Positions 1-8,496 of a stretch of DNA of 64,000 nt are shown piece by piece; position 1 is the first letter of the stretch; every line of letters starts with the position of its first letter. The stretch is from Centipeda infelix ATCC 43532 (lineage in GTDB: Bacteria; Bacillota; Negativicutes; Selenomonadales; Selenomonadaceae). The DNA is taken from NCBI RefSeq assembly GCF_000234095.1, contig NZ_JH376800.1, positions 425,274 to 489,273 of the forward strand, given 5' to 3'. Below the pieces are notes generated by a model that saw only the letters and a program-made list of their open reading frames with translations, searched no databases and was not told the origin of the DNA. Made by a program: the position numbers and the translations under genes.

Positions 1-2
1 TT

Positions 3-2411
3 GCCGCACTGATGAGCCGCTCCTTTCCCGCATGTACGCCCGCCGAGCTCATTGCCTTTCAAATGGTGCCTATGACGGCATTCGGGCGGCAGTTTCACCT
101 CCTTGAGAGTGAGCTGCGCCGTTATCTGTCGGATGGAATGCAGGTGCTCGTGCTCGCGGGTGGGGTGGAGCGGGCAAATCTCGTCCGCGATATGCTGATG
201 GGATGGAAGCTCCCCACTGTCATCGTGCGCAGGGAGGGCGATGCCCAGGACGGTGCTGTCGCCGTTGCCTCTGGTAGTCTGCGCGCGGGTTTTGAGCTGA
301 GTGGAGCGCGGATCGCCGTGCTCACGGAGCAGGACATCTTCGGACGGCACAAGGCGAAGCTGCGCCGTACGGCATCGGCGGGGGAACGGATCCGCCACTT
401 CCGCGAGATTGCACCCGGCGACTATGTTGTCCATGTCTCGCATGGTATTGGGAAATACCTCGGCGTGGAGACGCTTGAGGTGGCAGGAGTTCACCGTGAC
501 TACCTCCGTATTCTGTATGGCGGAGATGACAAACTCTTCGTGCCGACGGATCAGGTCGGGCTGCTGCAGAAGTACATCGGGTCAGAGGGAGCCGCACCGC
601 GTCTGCATCGCATGGGGACGGCAGATTGGGCGCGTGCGCGTGCGAAGGCACAGAAGTCCGTGGAGGACATCGCCGATCATCTGCTTGAGATCTATGCACA
701 GCGGCAGCTTGCACACGGGCATGCCTTTACGCCCGACGATGCCATGCAGCGTGAGTTCGAGGAGGCGTTTCCCTACGAGGAGACGGAGGATCAGCTGCGT
801 GCCATCGCGGAGATCAAGCGTGATATGGAACGTGATAAGCCCATGGATCGTCTGCTCTGCGGTGATGTGGGCTTTGGCAAGACGGAGGTCGCTGTGCGTG
901 CGGCGTTCAAGGCGGCAATGGACGGCTTTCAGGTGGCCGTTCTCGTGCCCACAACGGTTCTCGCACAGCAGCACTACCAGACGTTTGCCGCCCGTTTTGC
1001 GGACTTCGCACCAAAGGTGGATGTGGTCTGCCGTTTCCGTTCCGTGCGCGAACAAGCGGCAACTTTGCATGAGGTAGCGCGGGGGCGTGTGGACATCCTC
1101 ATTGGGACGCACGCCATCCTCAACCGCAAGCGCGTCCGATTTCAGAATCTAGGCCTTTTGATCGTGGACGAGGAGCAGCGGTTTGGCGTCACGCAGAAGG
1201 AGAAGATCAAGGAGTTTGCAGCAGGGGTCGATGTGCTGACACTCTCGGCAACGCCCATCCCGCGTACGCTGCATATGTCGCTCGCGGGTGCGCGCGATAT
1301 GAGCATCATCGAGACCCCACCTGCCGACCGTCTGCCTGTGCAGTCCTACGTTGTGGAGAGCAGCGATGCGATGATGCGCAGTGCGATTGAGCGTGAATTG
1401 GCGCGCGGGGGGCAGATCTACTTTATATATAACCGCGTGGAGAGCATCGACCGTATGCGCGAGCATCTGCTGCGTCTCGTGCCCGAGGCTCGCATTGCCT
1501 CAGCACACGGACAGATGAATGAGGACATCCTTGAGCAGGTCATGATGGACTTCTATGAGGGGCATTATGACATCCTGCTTGCGACGAGCATCATCGAGAA
1601 CGGGATCGATGTCGCCAATGCGAACACGATCATCATTTATGATGCCGACCGTTTCGGGCTCTCGCAGCTCTACCAGATGCGTGGGCGTGTCGGGCGCTCG
1701 GCAAAGATGGCGTTTGCCTACTTCACCTATCGGCGTGACAAGGTCCTCAGTGAGACGGCGGAGAAGCGTCTGCAGGCGATGAAGGAGTTCGCGCAGCTCG
1801 GTTCGGGCTTCAAGATCGCCATGCGCGATCTCGAGATCCGCGGGGCGGGCAGCCTCCTCGGCGCACAGCAGCATGGACATATTGCGGGCGTCGGCTTTGA
1901 GATGTATGTGAAACTGCTTGAGGAAGCTGTGGCACGCAGGCGGGGAGAAGCGCCGCCGCCCCCGCCCGTGGAGACGGTCATTGACCTGCCCGTCGAGGCG
2001 TACCTCGACGGCGGATACATCGATGATGCCATGCACAAGATAGAGGTCTATCAGAAGATCGCCGCCGTGCGCACAAACGAGGATTTGGAGGCACTGCTCG
2101 ATGAACTGATCGACCGTTTCGGCGAACCGACGAAGCCCGTACTCGCACTCCTCGACATCGCACGCATTAAGAACTATGCGCGCAGTTTTGGCGCGCGCAG
2201 CATTGCAGCGAAGGGAGATGCTCTGGATATCACCATGGGGGAGGTCGAGAAACTGCCGCTGCCGGTACTTATGCGTCTGGATCGTGCATTCGGGCGTCGC
2301 GTCGGTCCTCTGTCTGAGGGCGACGGTTACCGCATCCGCCTTCAGCCGAAGGAGCGCAGAGAGATCTTGGATACCGCATTGGAAGTTGTGAAGATGGCAA
2401 GTGGAGAGTGA
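3..2411 (+). CDS. mfd: Transcription-repair coupling factor Mfd (5' end cut by window edge)
   Basis: Mfd is a DNA translocase that removes stalled RNA polymerase and recruits UvrA to lesions. The frame is open to the left edge, so the start lies outside; about 800 residues remain of a family length near 1,100-1,180. Counting from the ATG at 12, the RNA polymerase-interacting (CarD-like) domain is at about 135-190, Walker A GDVGFGKT at 284-291, the DEEQ box at 386-389, motif [11 protein letters not shown] near 412, and motif [11 protein letters not shown] further on, followed by the C-terminal TRCF domain. The missing part is the UvrB-like N-terminus. The next gene begins 3 nt after its stop, suggesting co-transcription. 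Confidence 0.97.
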   Translation, partial: AALMSRSFPACTPAELIAFQMVPMTAFGRQFHLLESELRRYLSDGMQVLVLAGGVERANLVRDMLMGWKLPTVIVRREGDAQDGAVAVASGSLRAGFELSGARIAVLTEQDIFGRHKAKLRRTASAGERIRHFREIAPGDYVVHVSHGIGKYLGVETLEVAGVHRDYLRILYGGDDKLFVPTDQVGLLQKYIGSEGAAPRLHRMGTADWARARAKAQKSVEDIADHLLEIYAQRQLAHGHAFTPDDAMQREFEEAFPYEETEDQLRAIAEIKRDMERDKPMDRLLCGDVGFGKTEVAVRAAFKAAMDGFQVAVLVPTTVLAQQHYQTFAARFADFAPKVDVVCRFRSVREQAATLHEVARGRVDILIGTHAILNRKRVRFQNLGLLIVDEEQRFGVTQKEKIKEFAAGVDVLTLSATPIPRTLHMSLAGARDMSIIETPPADRLPVQSYVVESSDAMMRSAIERELARGGQIYFIYNRVESIDRMREHLLRLVPEARIASAHGQMNEDILEQVMMDFYEGHYDILLATSIIENGIDVANANTIIIYDADRFGLSQLYQMRGRVGRSAKMAFAYFTYRRDKVLSETAEKRLQAMKEFAQLGSGFKIAMRDLEIRGAGSLLGAQQHGHIAGVGFEMYVKLLEEAVARRRGEAPPPPPVETVIDLPVEAYLDGGYIDDAMHKIEVYQKIAAVRTNEDLEALLDELIDRFGEPTKPVLALLDIARIKNYARSFGARSIAAKGDALDITMGEVEKLPLPVLMRLDRAFGRRVGPLSEGDGYRIRLQPKERREILDTALEVVKMASGE

Positions 2412-2414
2412 GAC

Positions 2415-3107
2415 ATGGCATATCAATTGACGGTGGCGGGGCTTGGTCCCGCCGGCGCGGAGCTGATGACACGCGGCACATGGACGCGCATTGAGATGGC
2501 GGCGCACATCCTCCTGCGCACGCACATTCATCCGACGGTGGAGGCTCTGGATGCGGCGGGAATCCGCTATGAGACATATGACGATTTTTACGAGGACGCC
2601 GAGGATTTTGATGAACTCTATGAGCGCATTGTGAACGATCTCATGGAGCGTGTCAAAGCATCTGATGTGCTCTATCTCGTTCCGGGCAGTCCCTTCGTTG
2701 CCGAACGCACGGTGCAGCTGCTGCGCGAACGGGCGATGGAAGATGGGATACCGCTTGAGATTCTGCCTGCGATGAGCTTCTTGGAGCCCCTTTTTGCGGC
2801 ACTCGGTGTCGACCCTGCGGACGGTCTGTCCATCATCGACGCGATGGACGAGGAAGCGGTTGCGGCTCCGCCCGCACAGGATCTCATCATCACGCAGCTC
2901 TATTCGCGCGAGCTTGCTTCGAATCTCAAGATCCTCCTCATGGAGCATTTCCCTGATACGCAGGAGGTGATCTATCTGCATCATCTGGGACTTCCCGATG
3001 AACGTGTTGTGCGCATCCCGCTTTTTGAACTCGATTGGCAGGAGGATATCGACCATCTGACCACACTCTTCATCCCATATATCCCTGTTTTTTGGGGGAA
3101 TGGGTAA
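2415..3107 (+). CDS. YabN-type SAM/tetrapyrrole methylase domain protein lacking the MazG half
   Basis: The 230 residues match the N-terminal tetrapyrrole-methylase-like domain of YabN/MazG fusion proteins: glycine-rich VAGLGPAG at 7-14, a PGSPFVAE loop near 90-97, and the DHLTTLFIP segment at the end. In Bacillus and Clostridia this domain is normally followed by a MazG nucleotide pyrophosphohydrolase, giving about 490 residues. Here the frame stops at that junction and the following 140 bp are AT-rich and non-coding. Its position after mfd and before hup is the usual one. The substrate of this domain is not established, so only the fold is claimed. Confidence 0.85.
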   Translation: MAYQLTVAGLGPAGAELMTRGTWTRIEMAAHILLRTHIHPTVEALDAAGIRYETYDDFYEDAEDFDELYERIVNDLMERVKASDVLYLVPGSPFVAERTVQLLRERAMEDGIPLEILPAMSFLEPLFAALGVDPADGLSIIDAMDEEAVAAPPAQDLIITQLYSRELASNLKILLMEHFPDTQEVIYLHHLGLPDERVVRIPLFELDWQEDIDHLTTLFIPYIPVFWGNG

Positions 3108-3154
3108 AAAAACCTATATTTTTAGGGAAAAAATCGCTTTTTTTATTTTTCCAC

Positions 3155-3183
3155 TTGATTTTTCTAGGTAATTCTGTTAAATT
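3155..3183 (+). promoter_or_regulatory. Probable sigma-A promoter of the HU gene
   Basis: TTGATT at 3155-3160 and TAAATT at 3178-3183 are separated by 17 bp in an AT-rich stretch upstream of the HU gene. Each hexamer matches consensus at four of six positions. Confidence 0.5.
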
Positions 3184-3248
3184 CTCTCATGACAGCGCGA
3201 CCCTAGGGTTGCAAGGTAAATGGAAAATATCTAAAGGAGGATGCTACT

Positions 3249-3521
3249 TTGAACAAGCAGGAATTGGTCGCAAACGTAGCAGAGCAGGCAGGCCTGACGA
3301 AGAAGGACGCGGAGAAGGCGGTCAACGCCGTATTTGAGACGGTCAAGAACGCACTTGCCGAGGGTGACAAGATTCAGCTGATCGGCTTCGGTACATTCGA
3401 GGTGAAGGGGCGCAAGGCTCGCAAGGGCCGCAATCCGCAGACGGGCAAGGAGATCGACATTCCGGCTTCCAAGTCGCCTGTGTTCAAGGCTGGCAAGGCT
3501 CTGAAGGATTCTGTGAACTAA
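3249..3521 (+). CDS. hup: DNA-binding protein HU
   Basis: This is a 90-residue histone-like nucleoid protein of typical HU length. It shows the conserved GFGTFEV segment at 46-52 and the basic beta-arm with RNPQTGKEI near 61-69. HU acts as a dimer that bends and compacts DNA. The start is TTG at 3249, fixed by a strong AAAGGAGG at 3233-3240 and by family length. It has its own promoter-like sequence and is followed by a good terminator, so it is probably monocistronic. Confidence 0.97.
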   Translation: MNKQELVANVAEQAGLTKKDAEKAVNAVFETVKNALAEGDKIQLIGFGTFEVKGRKARKGRNPQTGKEIDIPASKSPVFKAGKALKDSVN

Positions 3522-3545
3522 GACAAGGGTTCTCTTGAACATGAG

Positions 3546-3577
3546 ACCGGGCTTCCGATTGGGAGTCCGGTTTTTTT
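3546..3577 (+). terminator. Rho-independent terminator after hup
   Basis: An 11-bp stem (with two G-U pairs) around a GATT loop at 3546-3570 is followed by seven Ts. Confidence 0.85.
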
Positions 3578-3595
3578 ATCTGTTGGTGTGATGGT

Positions 3596-4372
3596 ATGGA
3601 ACAGAAAATTTTTGCCGCTGATGCTTTTGCAGGGAAAGTGGTGCTGATCTCGGGCGGCACTTCGGGAATCGGGCTTGCCTGTGCAAAGCTCTTTCTTGCA
3701 GGAGGGGCATGCGTCGCCCTTGTGGGGCGTGATGAGGGACGCGGACGCGCTGCGCTTGTCACTCTCTCAGAGGGGGAACGCGCCCTCTTTGTGTCCGCTG
3801 ATGTACGCAGACGTGCGGACTGCACGCATGTGTTGGAGGAGACGATCCGTACGTTTGGTACGCTCGATGTACTCATCCACTCTGCCGGAATCTATGCAGA
3901 GGGGGGGCTTGATGATCTTGCGGGGGATCTGCTTGAGGATCTGCTCGCGACGAACGTCAAGGGAGTCTTTTATCTGACGCAGGCAGCATTGCCGCATCTG
4001 CGGGAGACGCACGGCAATATTGTGAGTGTCGCCTCGGATGCGGGGCTGCACGGCAACTATTTCTGTGCGGCGTATGCAGCGACGAAGGGGGCAGTCATCG
4101 CCTTTACGCGTTCGCTCGCGCTGGAGCTCGCTTGCGACGGTGTGCGCGTCAACGCCGTTGCGCCAGCCGATGTGCTCACCCCCCTGACGGAGCGGCAGTT
4201 TTCTCCGATCCTGCCTCGTGAGGAGCAGCTGAGAGAAATGGCGGCGCACTATCCTCTGGGGCGCATCGGGAGCCCCGAGGAAATCGCCGCTGTCATCGCG
4301 TTTCTCGCCTCCTCCGCGGCATCGTGGGTGACGGGGAGCATTTACCGTGTTGATGGTGGCTTGACTTCGTAA
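3596..4372 (+). CDS. SDR-family oxidoreductase
   Basis: This 258-residue protein is a classical short-chain dehydrogenase/reductase. The Rossmann motif GGTSGIG is at 20-26, an SVAS segment carries the probable catalytic serine, and the Y-x3-K pair is Tyr160/Lys164. The C-terminal GSIYRVDGG is typical of FabG and glucose-dehydrogenase-like SDRs. The substrate cannot be told from sequence. It lies between the hup terminator and a new promoter at 4380, so it may be transcribed by read-through or from a weak promoter. It occupies a place in the mfd-ftsH block where related genomes carry other genes. Confidence 0.9.
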   Translation: MEQKIFAADAFAGKVVLISGGTSGIGLACAKLFLAGGACVALVGRDEGRGRAALVTLSEGERALFVSADVRRRADCTHVLEETIRTFGTLDVLIHSAGIYAEGGLDDLAGDLLEDLLATNVKGVFYLTQAALPHLRETHGNIVSVASDAGLHGNYFCAAYAATKGAVIAFTRSLALELACDGVRVNAVAPADVLTPLTERQFSPILPREEQLREMAAHYPLGRIGSPEEIAAVIAFLASSAASWVTGSIYRVDGGLTS

Positions 4373-4379
4373 AAAAGTT

Positions 4380-4408
4380 TTGTCCATGGCGAAAAAATGT
4401 GATATTAT
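4380..4408 (+). promoter_or_regulatory. Sigma-A-type promoter upstream of the MGDG-synthase-like gene
   Basis: TTGTCC at 4380-4385 and TATTAT at 4403-4408 have a 17-bp spacer and lie just before the AGGAGG ribosome-binding site of the next gene. Confidence 0.6.
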
Positions 4409-4435
4409 AGACATAATTGTGCGAGGAGGTGGAGC

Positions 4436-5593
4436 ATGGAGCACGTCCGTATTCTCATTCTGACGGCATCCATCGGCTCCGGGCATACGCGTGCGGCAGA
4501 AGCAATCCGCGCGGCACTTGCGGCACATCCTGCGGCGGCGACGATGCAGGTGGATGTGGTGGACTTTATGGCACGTGATATCTCCATCATCCACTATCTG
4601 ATGAAGCGTATCTATCTCCTGATGCTGCGCTTTGTTCCCGATCTCTACGATGTGTTCTTTCGCGTTGCGGGCAAGAATGCGAGCGGCGGCGTTGTACGCG
4701 GTGCATTCGCACAGGTGATGGTGCATACTGTGGGACGGGTTATCAGGGCATATGCCCCTGACCTCGTCATCGCGACGCATCCGTTCCCTGAGGGAGCGGC
4801 TGCACTCTGGCGTGCACGGCATGGAGCATCCTTCACGCTTGCCGCATTGCTGACGGACTATGCCCTGCATGCCATCTGGCTTGTTCCCGGCGTCGATGTT
4901 TACTTTGTCGCGACCGAGGCGATGGCAGAGGGGATGGCGGCACGCGGCTTTGACACACACATGGTGCACGCGACGGGCATCCCGATCGCGCGCGCGGACT
5001 ATGGACTGGAACGCAGTGCGGCACAGACGCATGCGGGGCTGGCCGAAGATCTGCCGACGATCCTCCTCATGGGCGGAGGGCTTGGTCTCGGAGGAATGGA
5101 TCGGACGCTCGCGGCCCTTGAGCAGGTGAAGCTGCGGCTTTCGATCCTTGTTGTTGCAGGGCGAAACGCGGTGCTCGAAGAACACGCGCGCACTGTCGCA
5201 CGCACATCGCGTCACGTCATCCGCGTCTTTTCCTACACCGATGAGATTCCAACGCTGATGTGCGCTGCGGATCTCCTCATCACGAAACCGGGCGGGCTGA
5301 CGATCAGTGAGGCGTTTGCAGCGGGGCTCCCACTCCTCCTGCATGACCCCATCCCAGGGCCTGAGACGGAGAACGCCGTCTATGCGACGCGGCGCGGAGC
5401 TTCCGTGTGGCTGCATCCGGGGGAAGCAATGGCGCCCGCGGTGGAGGAAATTCTGGCACATCACATTTCGGAAATGCGCAGGGCTGCGCATGACTGCGCG
5501 CGCGCGGATGCGGCTCAGCATGTGGCGGCAATTCTGATGGAGCAGCTGACAAGGAAGAGAGGAGCGGCGCATGGCACGGAGAAGCAACCCTAG
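4436..5593 (+). CDS. MGDG synthase/UgtP-like glycosyltransferase (GT28 type)
   Basis: The 385-residue protein matches the monogalactosyldiacylglycerol synthase and processive diacylglycerol glucosyltransferase family. The N-terminal domain begins with a TASIGSGHTRAA loop at about 9-20, where GSGH is the family's acceptor-side signature. The C-terminal donor-binding domain has TKPGGLTISEA near 282-292. Such enzymes add hexose to diacylglycerol at the inner leaflet, although some relatives act on other lipids. AGGAGG precedes the ATG. Its end overlaps the DivIC gene by 23 bp. A MurG-like role is less likely given the N-terminal family match. Confidence 0.85.
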   Translation: MEHVRILILTASIGSGHTRAAEAIRAALAAHPAAATMQVDVVDFMARDISIIHYLMKRIYLLMLRFVPDLYDVFFRVAGKNASGGVVRGAFAQVMVHTVGRVIRAYAPDLVIATHPFPEGAAALWRARHGASFTLAALLTDYALHAIWLVPGVDVYFVATEAMAEGMAARGFDTHMVHATGIPIARADYGLERSAAQTHAGLAEDLPTILLMGGGLGLGGMDRTLAALEQVKLRLSILVVAGRNAVLEEHARTVARTSRHVIRVFSYTDEIPTLMCAADLLITKPGGLTISEAFAAGLPLLLHDPIPGPETENAVYATRRGASVWLHPGEAMAPAVEEILAHHISEMRRAAHDCARADAAQHVAAILMEQLTRKRGAAHGTEKQP

Positions 5594-5870
5594 GAGACCG
5601 CGCTGGTTTGTCATCACGGTACTGCTCATACTTGGTTATTTTGGTTCGATGATCGTTTCGCAGGGACTGTATCTCTCCCATGTGCACGAAGATCAGCGGC
5701 TCGCATCGGAGCGGCTCGCGGCAGCGCAGGCGGAGAATGATCGCCTGCGTGCGGAAAAGCAGCGTTTGGGCGAGCTTCCCTATATCGAGAAGCTGGCACG
5801 AGAGGAACTCGGCATGACGGGTGCGGGGGAACTTCCCTACGCACCGGGAAAGCGTGCAAACGGCAACTGA
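5571..5870 (+). CDS. divIC: Septum formation initiator DivIC/FtsB-like protein
   Basis: This is a 99-residue bitopic protein with a short basic cytoplasmic tail, one transmembrane segment at about 12-32, and an extracytoplasmic coiled coil at about 40-68 containing repeated Glu/Arg/Leu heptads. The family links the FtsQ/DivIB and FtsL division proteins. The closing segment PYIEKLAREELGM is a typical DivIC/FtsB ending. It overlaps the preceding glycosyltransferase gene, so translation is probably coupled. The place between yabN-hup and yabR matches the Bacillus gene order. Confidence 0.9.
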   Translation: MARRSNPRRPRWFVITVLLILGYFGSMIVSQGLYLSHVHEDQRLASERLAAAQAENDRLRAEKQRLGELPYIEKLAREELGMTGAGELPYAPGKRANGN

Positions 5871-5877
5871 GAACTCC

Positions 5878-5907
5878 TTGACATAGCGTACATCTCCCCT
5901 GTATAAT
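5878..5907 (+). promoter_or_regulatory. Consensus sigma-A promoter with leader hairpin before yabR
   Basis: Perfect TTGACA at 5878-5883 and perfect TATAAT at 5902-5907 have an 18-bp spacer. The transcript leader then carries GGGG-GCAA-CCCC, a tetraloop hairpin at 5925-5936, about 30 nt before the TTG start codon. Confidence 0.85.
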
Positions 5908-5966
5908 GAGCGGGTAATGATACTGGGGGCAACCCCGTCGGTTTGTAGTTGAAGGGAAGAATTGTA

Positions 5967-6413
5967 TTGGCCATCGAAGTTGGCAGTGTAGTAGAGGGCA
6001 TCGTAACAGGCATCACCAATTTTGGCGCTTTTGTCGAGCTCCCCGAGGGAAAGACGGGACTGATCCACATCTCAGAGGTTGCCGATGTCTATGTGAACGA
6101 TGTGCACGATTTCCTCCGTGAGCGGGATACGGTCAAGGTCAAGGTGCTTACCGTGGATGATCGTGGGAAGATCGGCCTTTCGATCAAGGCTCTTCAGGAT
6201 AAGCCGGCAGTATCGGCACAGGCGGCTGCACCTCCTGCGCGTCCGCCGCGCCCCCCACGCGATCTGCGCCGCACCGCCGCTTCGCGGCAGATGGGGTCTC
6301 CTTCCTTCGAGGACAAGCTGTCGCGCTTCCTAAAGGACAGCGACGAGCGACTGACCGATCTGCGCCGCAAGACGGATTCCAAGCGCGGTGGACGTGGCTC
6401 ACGCCGTGGCTGA
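5967..6413 (+). CDS. yabR: S1 RNA-binding domain protein, YabR/GSP13 type
   Basis: This 148-residue protein has one S1 (OB-fold) domain at about 1-72, with GIVTGITNFGAFVELP and HISEVAD motifs, and a basic, Pro/Arg/Ser-rich low-complexity tail. The start chosen is TTG at 5967, giving the usual MAIEVG beginning, with AAGGGAAG upstream at 5951-5958; an upstream in-frame TTG at 5949 has no good ribosome-binding site. YabR-type proteins associate with ribosomes, but their exact role is unclear. The gene has a very strong promoter of its own. Confidence 0.9.
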   Translation: MAIEVGSVVEGIVTGITNFGAFVELPEGKTGLIHISEVADVYVNDVHDFLRERDTVKVKVLTVDDRGKIGLSIKALQDKPAVSAQAAAPPARPPRPPRDLRRTAASRQMGSPSFEDKLSRFLKDSDERLTDLRRKTDSKRGGRGSRRG

Positions 6414-6476
6414 AACAGGGATGTGCTGATGCCAAAGTGACTGTGCGCGCAGCGCACCTGTCCATATGAGGATAAC

Positions 6477-6506
6477 AAAGGGCACTCCGTTCGGAGTGCC
6501 CTTTTT
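6477..6506 (+). terminator. Rho-independent terminator overlapping the tilS translation start
   Basis: A perfect 13-bp inverted repeat, 6477-6489 with 6492-6504, ends in a T run. The 3' arm carries a GGAG and the T run sits directly before the probable tilS ATG at 6508. Confidence 0.85.
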
Positions 6507-6507
6507 C

Positions 6508-7920
6508 ATGGAGCTGACTGTGCAGAAACTTGTGGAACACATCCTGCGCGCGCATGATTTTTTTTGCTCCGCACGTACACTTCTCGTTGCCTGTTCCGGC
6601 GGGACGGATTCACTTGCCCTTCTGGACACGCTGGACACTCTGCGGAGGACAGAAGGTCCGCAGCTTATCTGTGCGCATTACGAGCATGGGATACGCGGAG
6701 AGGATTCACTTGCGGATGCGCACTTTGTAGAGGCGTTCTGTCGGGCGCGGGAAATTCCGTTCGTCTGCGGCGCAGGCGATGTGCCCACCTATGCGCGTGC
6801 ACATAGATTCTCGTTTGAGATGGCTGCGCGTGTCTGTCGGTATGACTTTCTCCATCGTGTGCAGATGGAGCACGGCTGTGACGCACTCGTCCTTGCACAT
6901 CACGCGGATGATCTTGCGGAGACGGTACTCCTGCGCATCCTGCGCGGTACGGGACCTGCGGGGCTTGCAGCAATGCGGGTGTGGGACGGTCGGCATCTGC
7001 GGCCGTTTCTCAGTGTCACACGCGCAGAAATCGAGGCATATGTGACGGAGCGGGGACTGATGCCGCGCCATGATGCGACGAATGACGCATTGGATGCACG
7101 GCGCAACCGCATTCGGCACGAGCTCTTGCCGCAGATCGCGCGTACATACAATCCCGCTGTGCGCCAGGCGCTTATGCGTCTCAGTGCGCTTGCCGCCGAG
7201 GAGGATGCGTTTCTTACGGAGCTTTCCCATGAGGCGTTTCAACGAGCGCTGTGTGTGGACGGGCTTTCACTCGCTGCGCTGCGCGCAATGCATCCCGCCA
7301 TGCAGCGGCGCGTTCTGCGCCTTTTTTGGATGCAGGAGACGGGGGCAGCGCAGGATTTCTCCTATCTCCACGAGGAGCGTCTGCGTGCACTCATCTCAGC
7401 AAAGGGAGCGACGCGTGCCGAAATGCCGTATGGTTGGGTTGCGCACAGCCGCTATGGCGTTTTGACCCTGGTCCGTGCGTACGAAAAAACCTCCGCACAA
7501 AAGGAAGAAATTTTGCTTCCTTTCGTCCGCGAATATGCTATAATAAACTTTCAGGGTATGGCGCTTCAAATCAATCGCATAACCTGTATGACAGTAGACG
7601 ATTGGCACAGCGTAGAAGAACGGACGGCGGTGTATGCCGACCTTGCCGTATTGCCGCCGCTTGTGCTGCGAACGCGGCGTGCGGGGGACTATATGCGGCT
7701 CCCGATCGGGCGAAAGAAACTCAAGGACATCTTGATCGACGATAAAATTCCGCGCGAGGAGAGGGACTCCATTCCCTTGCTTGCACTTGTGGACTCGCAT
7801 GAGATTTTTTGGATTGCGGGTGGGCGGCGCAGTACGCTTGCGCCCGTGACAGAATCCTGCACGGATATTCTGAAAATAGAAATTGCTGACATGGACGGTG
7901 CTTCCCAACAACCTGTGTGA
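6508..7920 (+). CDS. tilS: tRNA(Ile)-lysidine synthase TilS
   Basis: TilS joins lysine to C34 of the tRNA(Ile) CAU anticodon using ATP. The PP-loop SGGTDS is at 30-35 from the ATG at 6508. The tRNA-contacting motif region follows, and a C-terminal TilS domain is present, for 470 residues in all. An upstream in-frame ATG at 6466 would run translation through the terminator hairpin, so 6508 is preferred. Gene order tilS-hpt-ftsH is widely conserved. The end of the gene is 16 nt from the hpt start. Confidence 0.95.
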   Translation: MELTVQKLVEHILRAHDFFCSARTLLVACSGGTDSLALLDTLDTLRRTEGPQLICAHYEHGIRGEDSLADAHFVEAFCRAREIPFVCGAGDVPTYARAHRFSFEMAARVCRYDFLHRVQMEHGCDALVLAHHADDLAETVLLRILRGTGPAGLAAMRVWDGRHLRPFLSVTRAEIEAYVTERGLMPRHDATNDALDARRNRIRHELLPQIARTYNPAVRQALMRLSALAAEEDAFLTELSHEAFQRALCVDGLSLAALRAMHPAMQRRVLRLFWMQETGAAQDFSYLHEERLRALISAKGATRAEMPYGWVAHSRYGVLTLVRAYEKTSAQKEEILLPFVREYAIINFQGMALQINRITCMTVDDWHSVEERTAVYADLAVLPPLVLRTRRAGDYMRLPIGRKKLKDILIDDKIPREERDSIPLLALVDSHEIFWIAGGRRSTLAPVTESCTDILKIEIADMDGASQQPV

Positions 7921-7936
7921 AGGAGACGATGGACAG

Positions 7937-8482
7937 ATGATGAACAATGATATTGAGCGCATATCCTTTTCCGCCGATGAGATCCACACACGTGTACAGG
8001 AGCTCGGTGCGGAGATTGCGCGGGATTATCGCGATGCCCCCGAGACGGTCTACTGCGTTGGGATACTCAAGGGGGCTGCGGTCTTTTTCACGGATCTCGT
8101 TCGTGCGATCGACCATCCCGTCGCATTTGATTTCATGATCGTCTCCAGCTACGGGGATGCAACGGTCTCGAGTGGACAGGTCAAGATTCTGAAGGATCTC
8201 GACTTTTCGATCGAGGGCAAGCACGTCATCATTATCGAGGACATTATCGACTCAGGGATGACCATGCACTATCTGAAGCAGATGCTCCGTGGGCGGCATC
8301 CGAAGAGCATCAAGATCTGCGCGTTCTTGTCGAAGCCCTCGCGCCGCGTTGCGCCCGTGGAGATCGACTATCTTGGGTACGAAGTTCCGGATGAGTTCCT
8401 CGTGGGCTACGGACTGGACTATGCGGAAAAATATCGAAATCTGCCCTATATCGGGGTGCTCAAGCGTTCTGTTTACGAATAA
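7937..8482 (+). CDS. hpt: Hypoxanthine phosphoribosyltransferase
   Basis: The enzyme salvages hypoxanthine or guanine with PRPP to IMP or GMP in the cytoplasm. The PRPP-binding motif [12 protein letters not shown] is at about 98-109 of 181 residues, and the family's usual LKGAAVFF loop is near 44-51. The open frame begins further upstream, but AAGGAG at 7920-7925 and family length support ATG 7937 (or 7940). It sits between tilS and ftsH as in Bacillus. Confidence 0.96.
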   Translation: MMNNDIERISFSADEIHTRVQELGAEIARDYRDAPETVYCVGILKGAAVFFTDLVRAIDHPVAFDFMIVSSYGDATVSSGQVKILKDLDFSIEGKHVIIIEDIIDSGMTMHYLKQMLRGRHPKSIKICAFLSKPSRRVAPVEIDYLGYEVPDEFLVGYGLDYAEKYRNLPYIGVLKRSVYE

Positions 8483-8496
8483 ACGGGAGGGAAGAA

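Noticed and set aside
1500-3056. Long open frame on the minus strand (518 codons)
   Set aside because: It lies fully antisense to mfd and the methylase gene, has no family features, and is the usual by-product of high GC and codon bias.
3767-5629. 620-codon minus-strand open frame
   Set aside because: It is antisense to three well-supported genes and its translation is rich in Arg, His and Cys without any recognisable domain.
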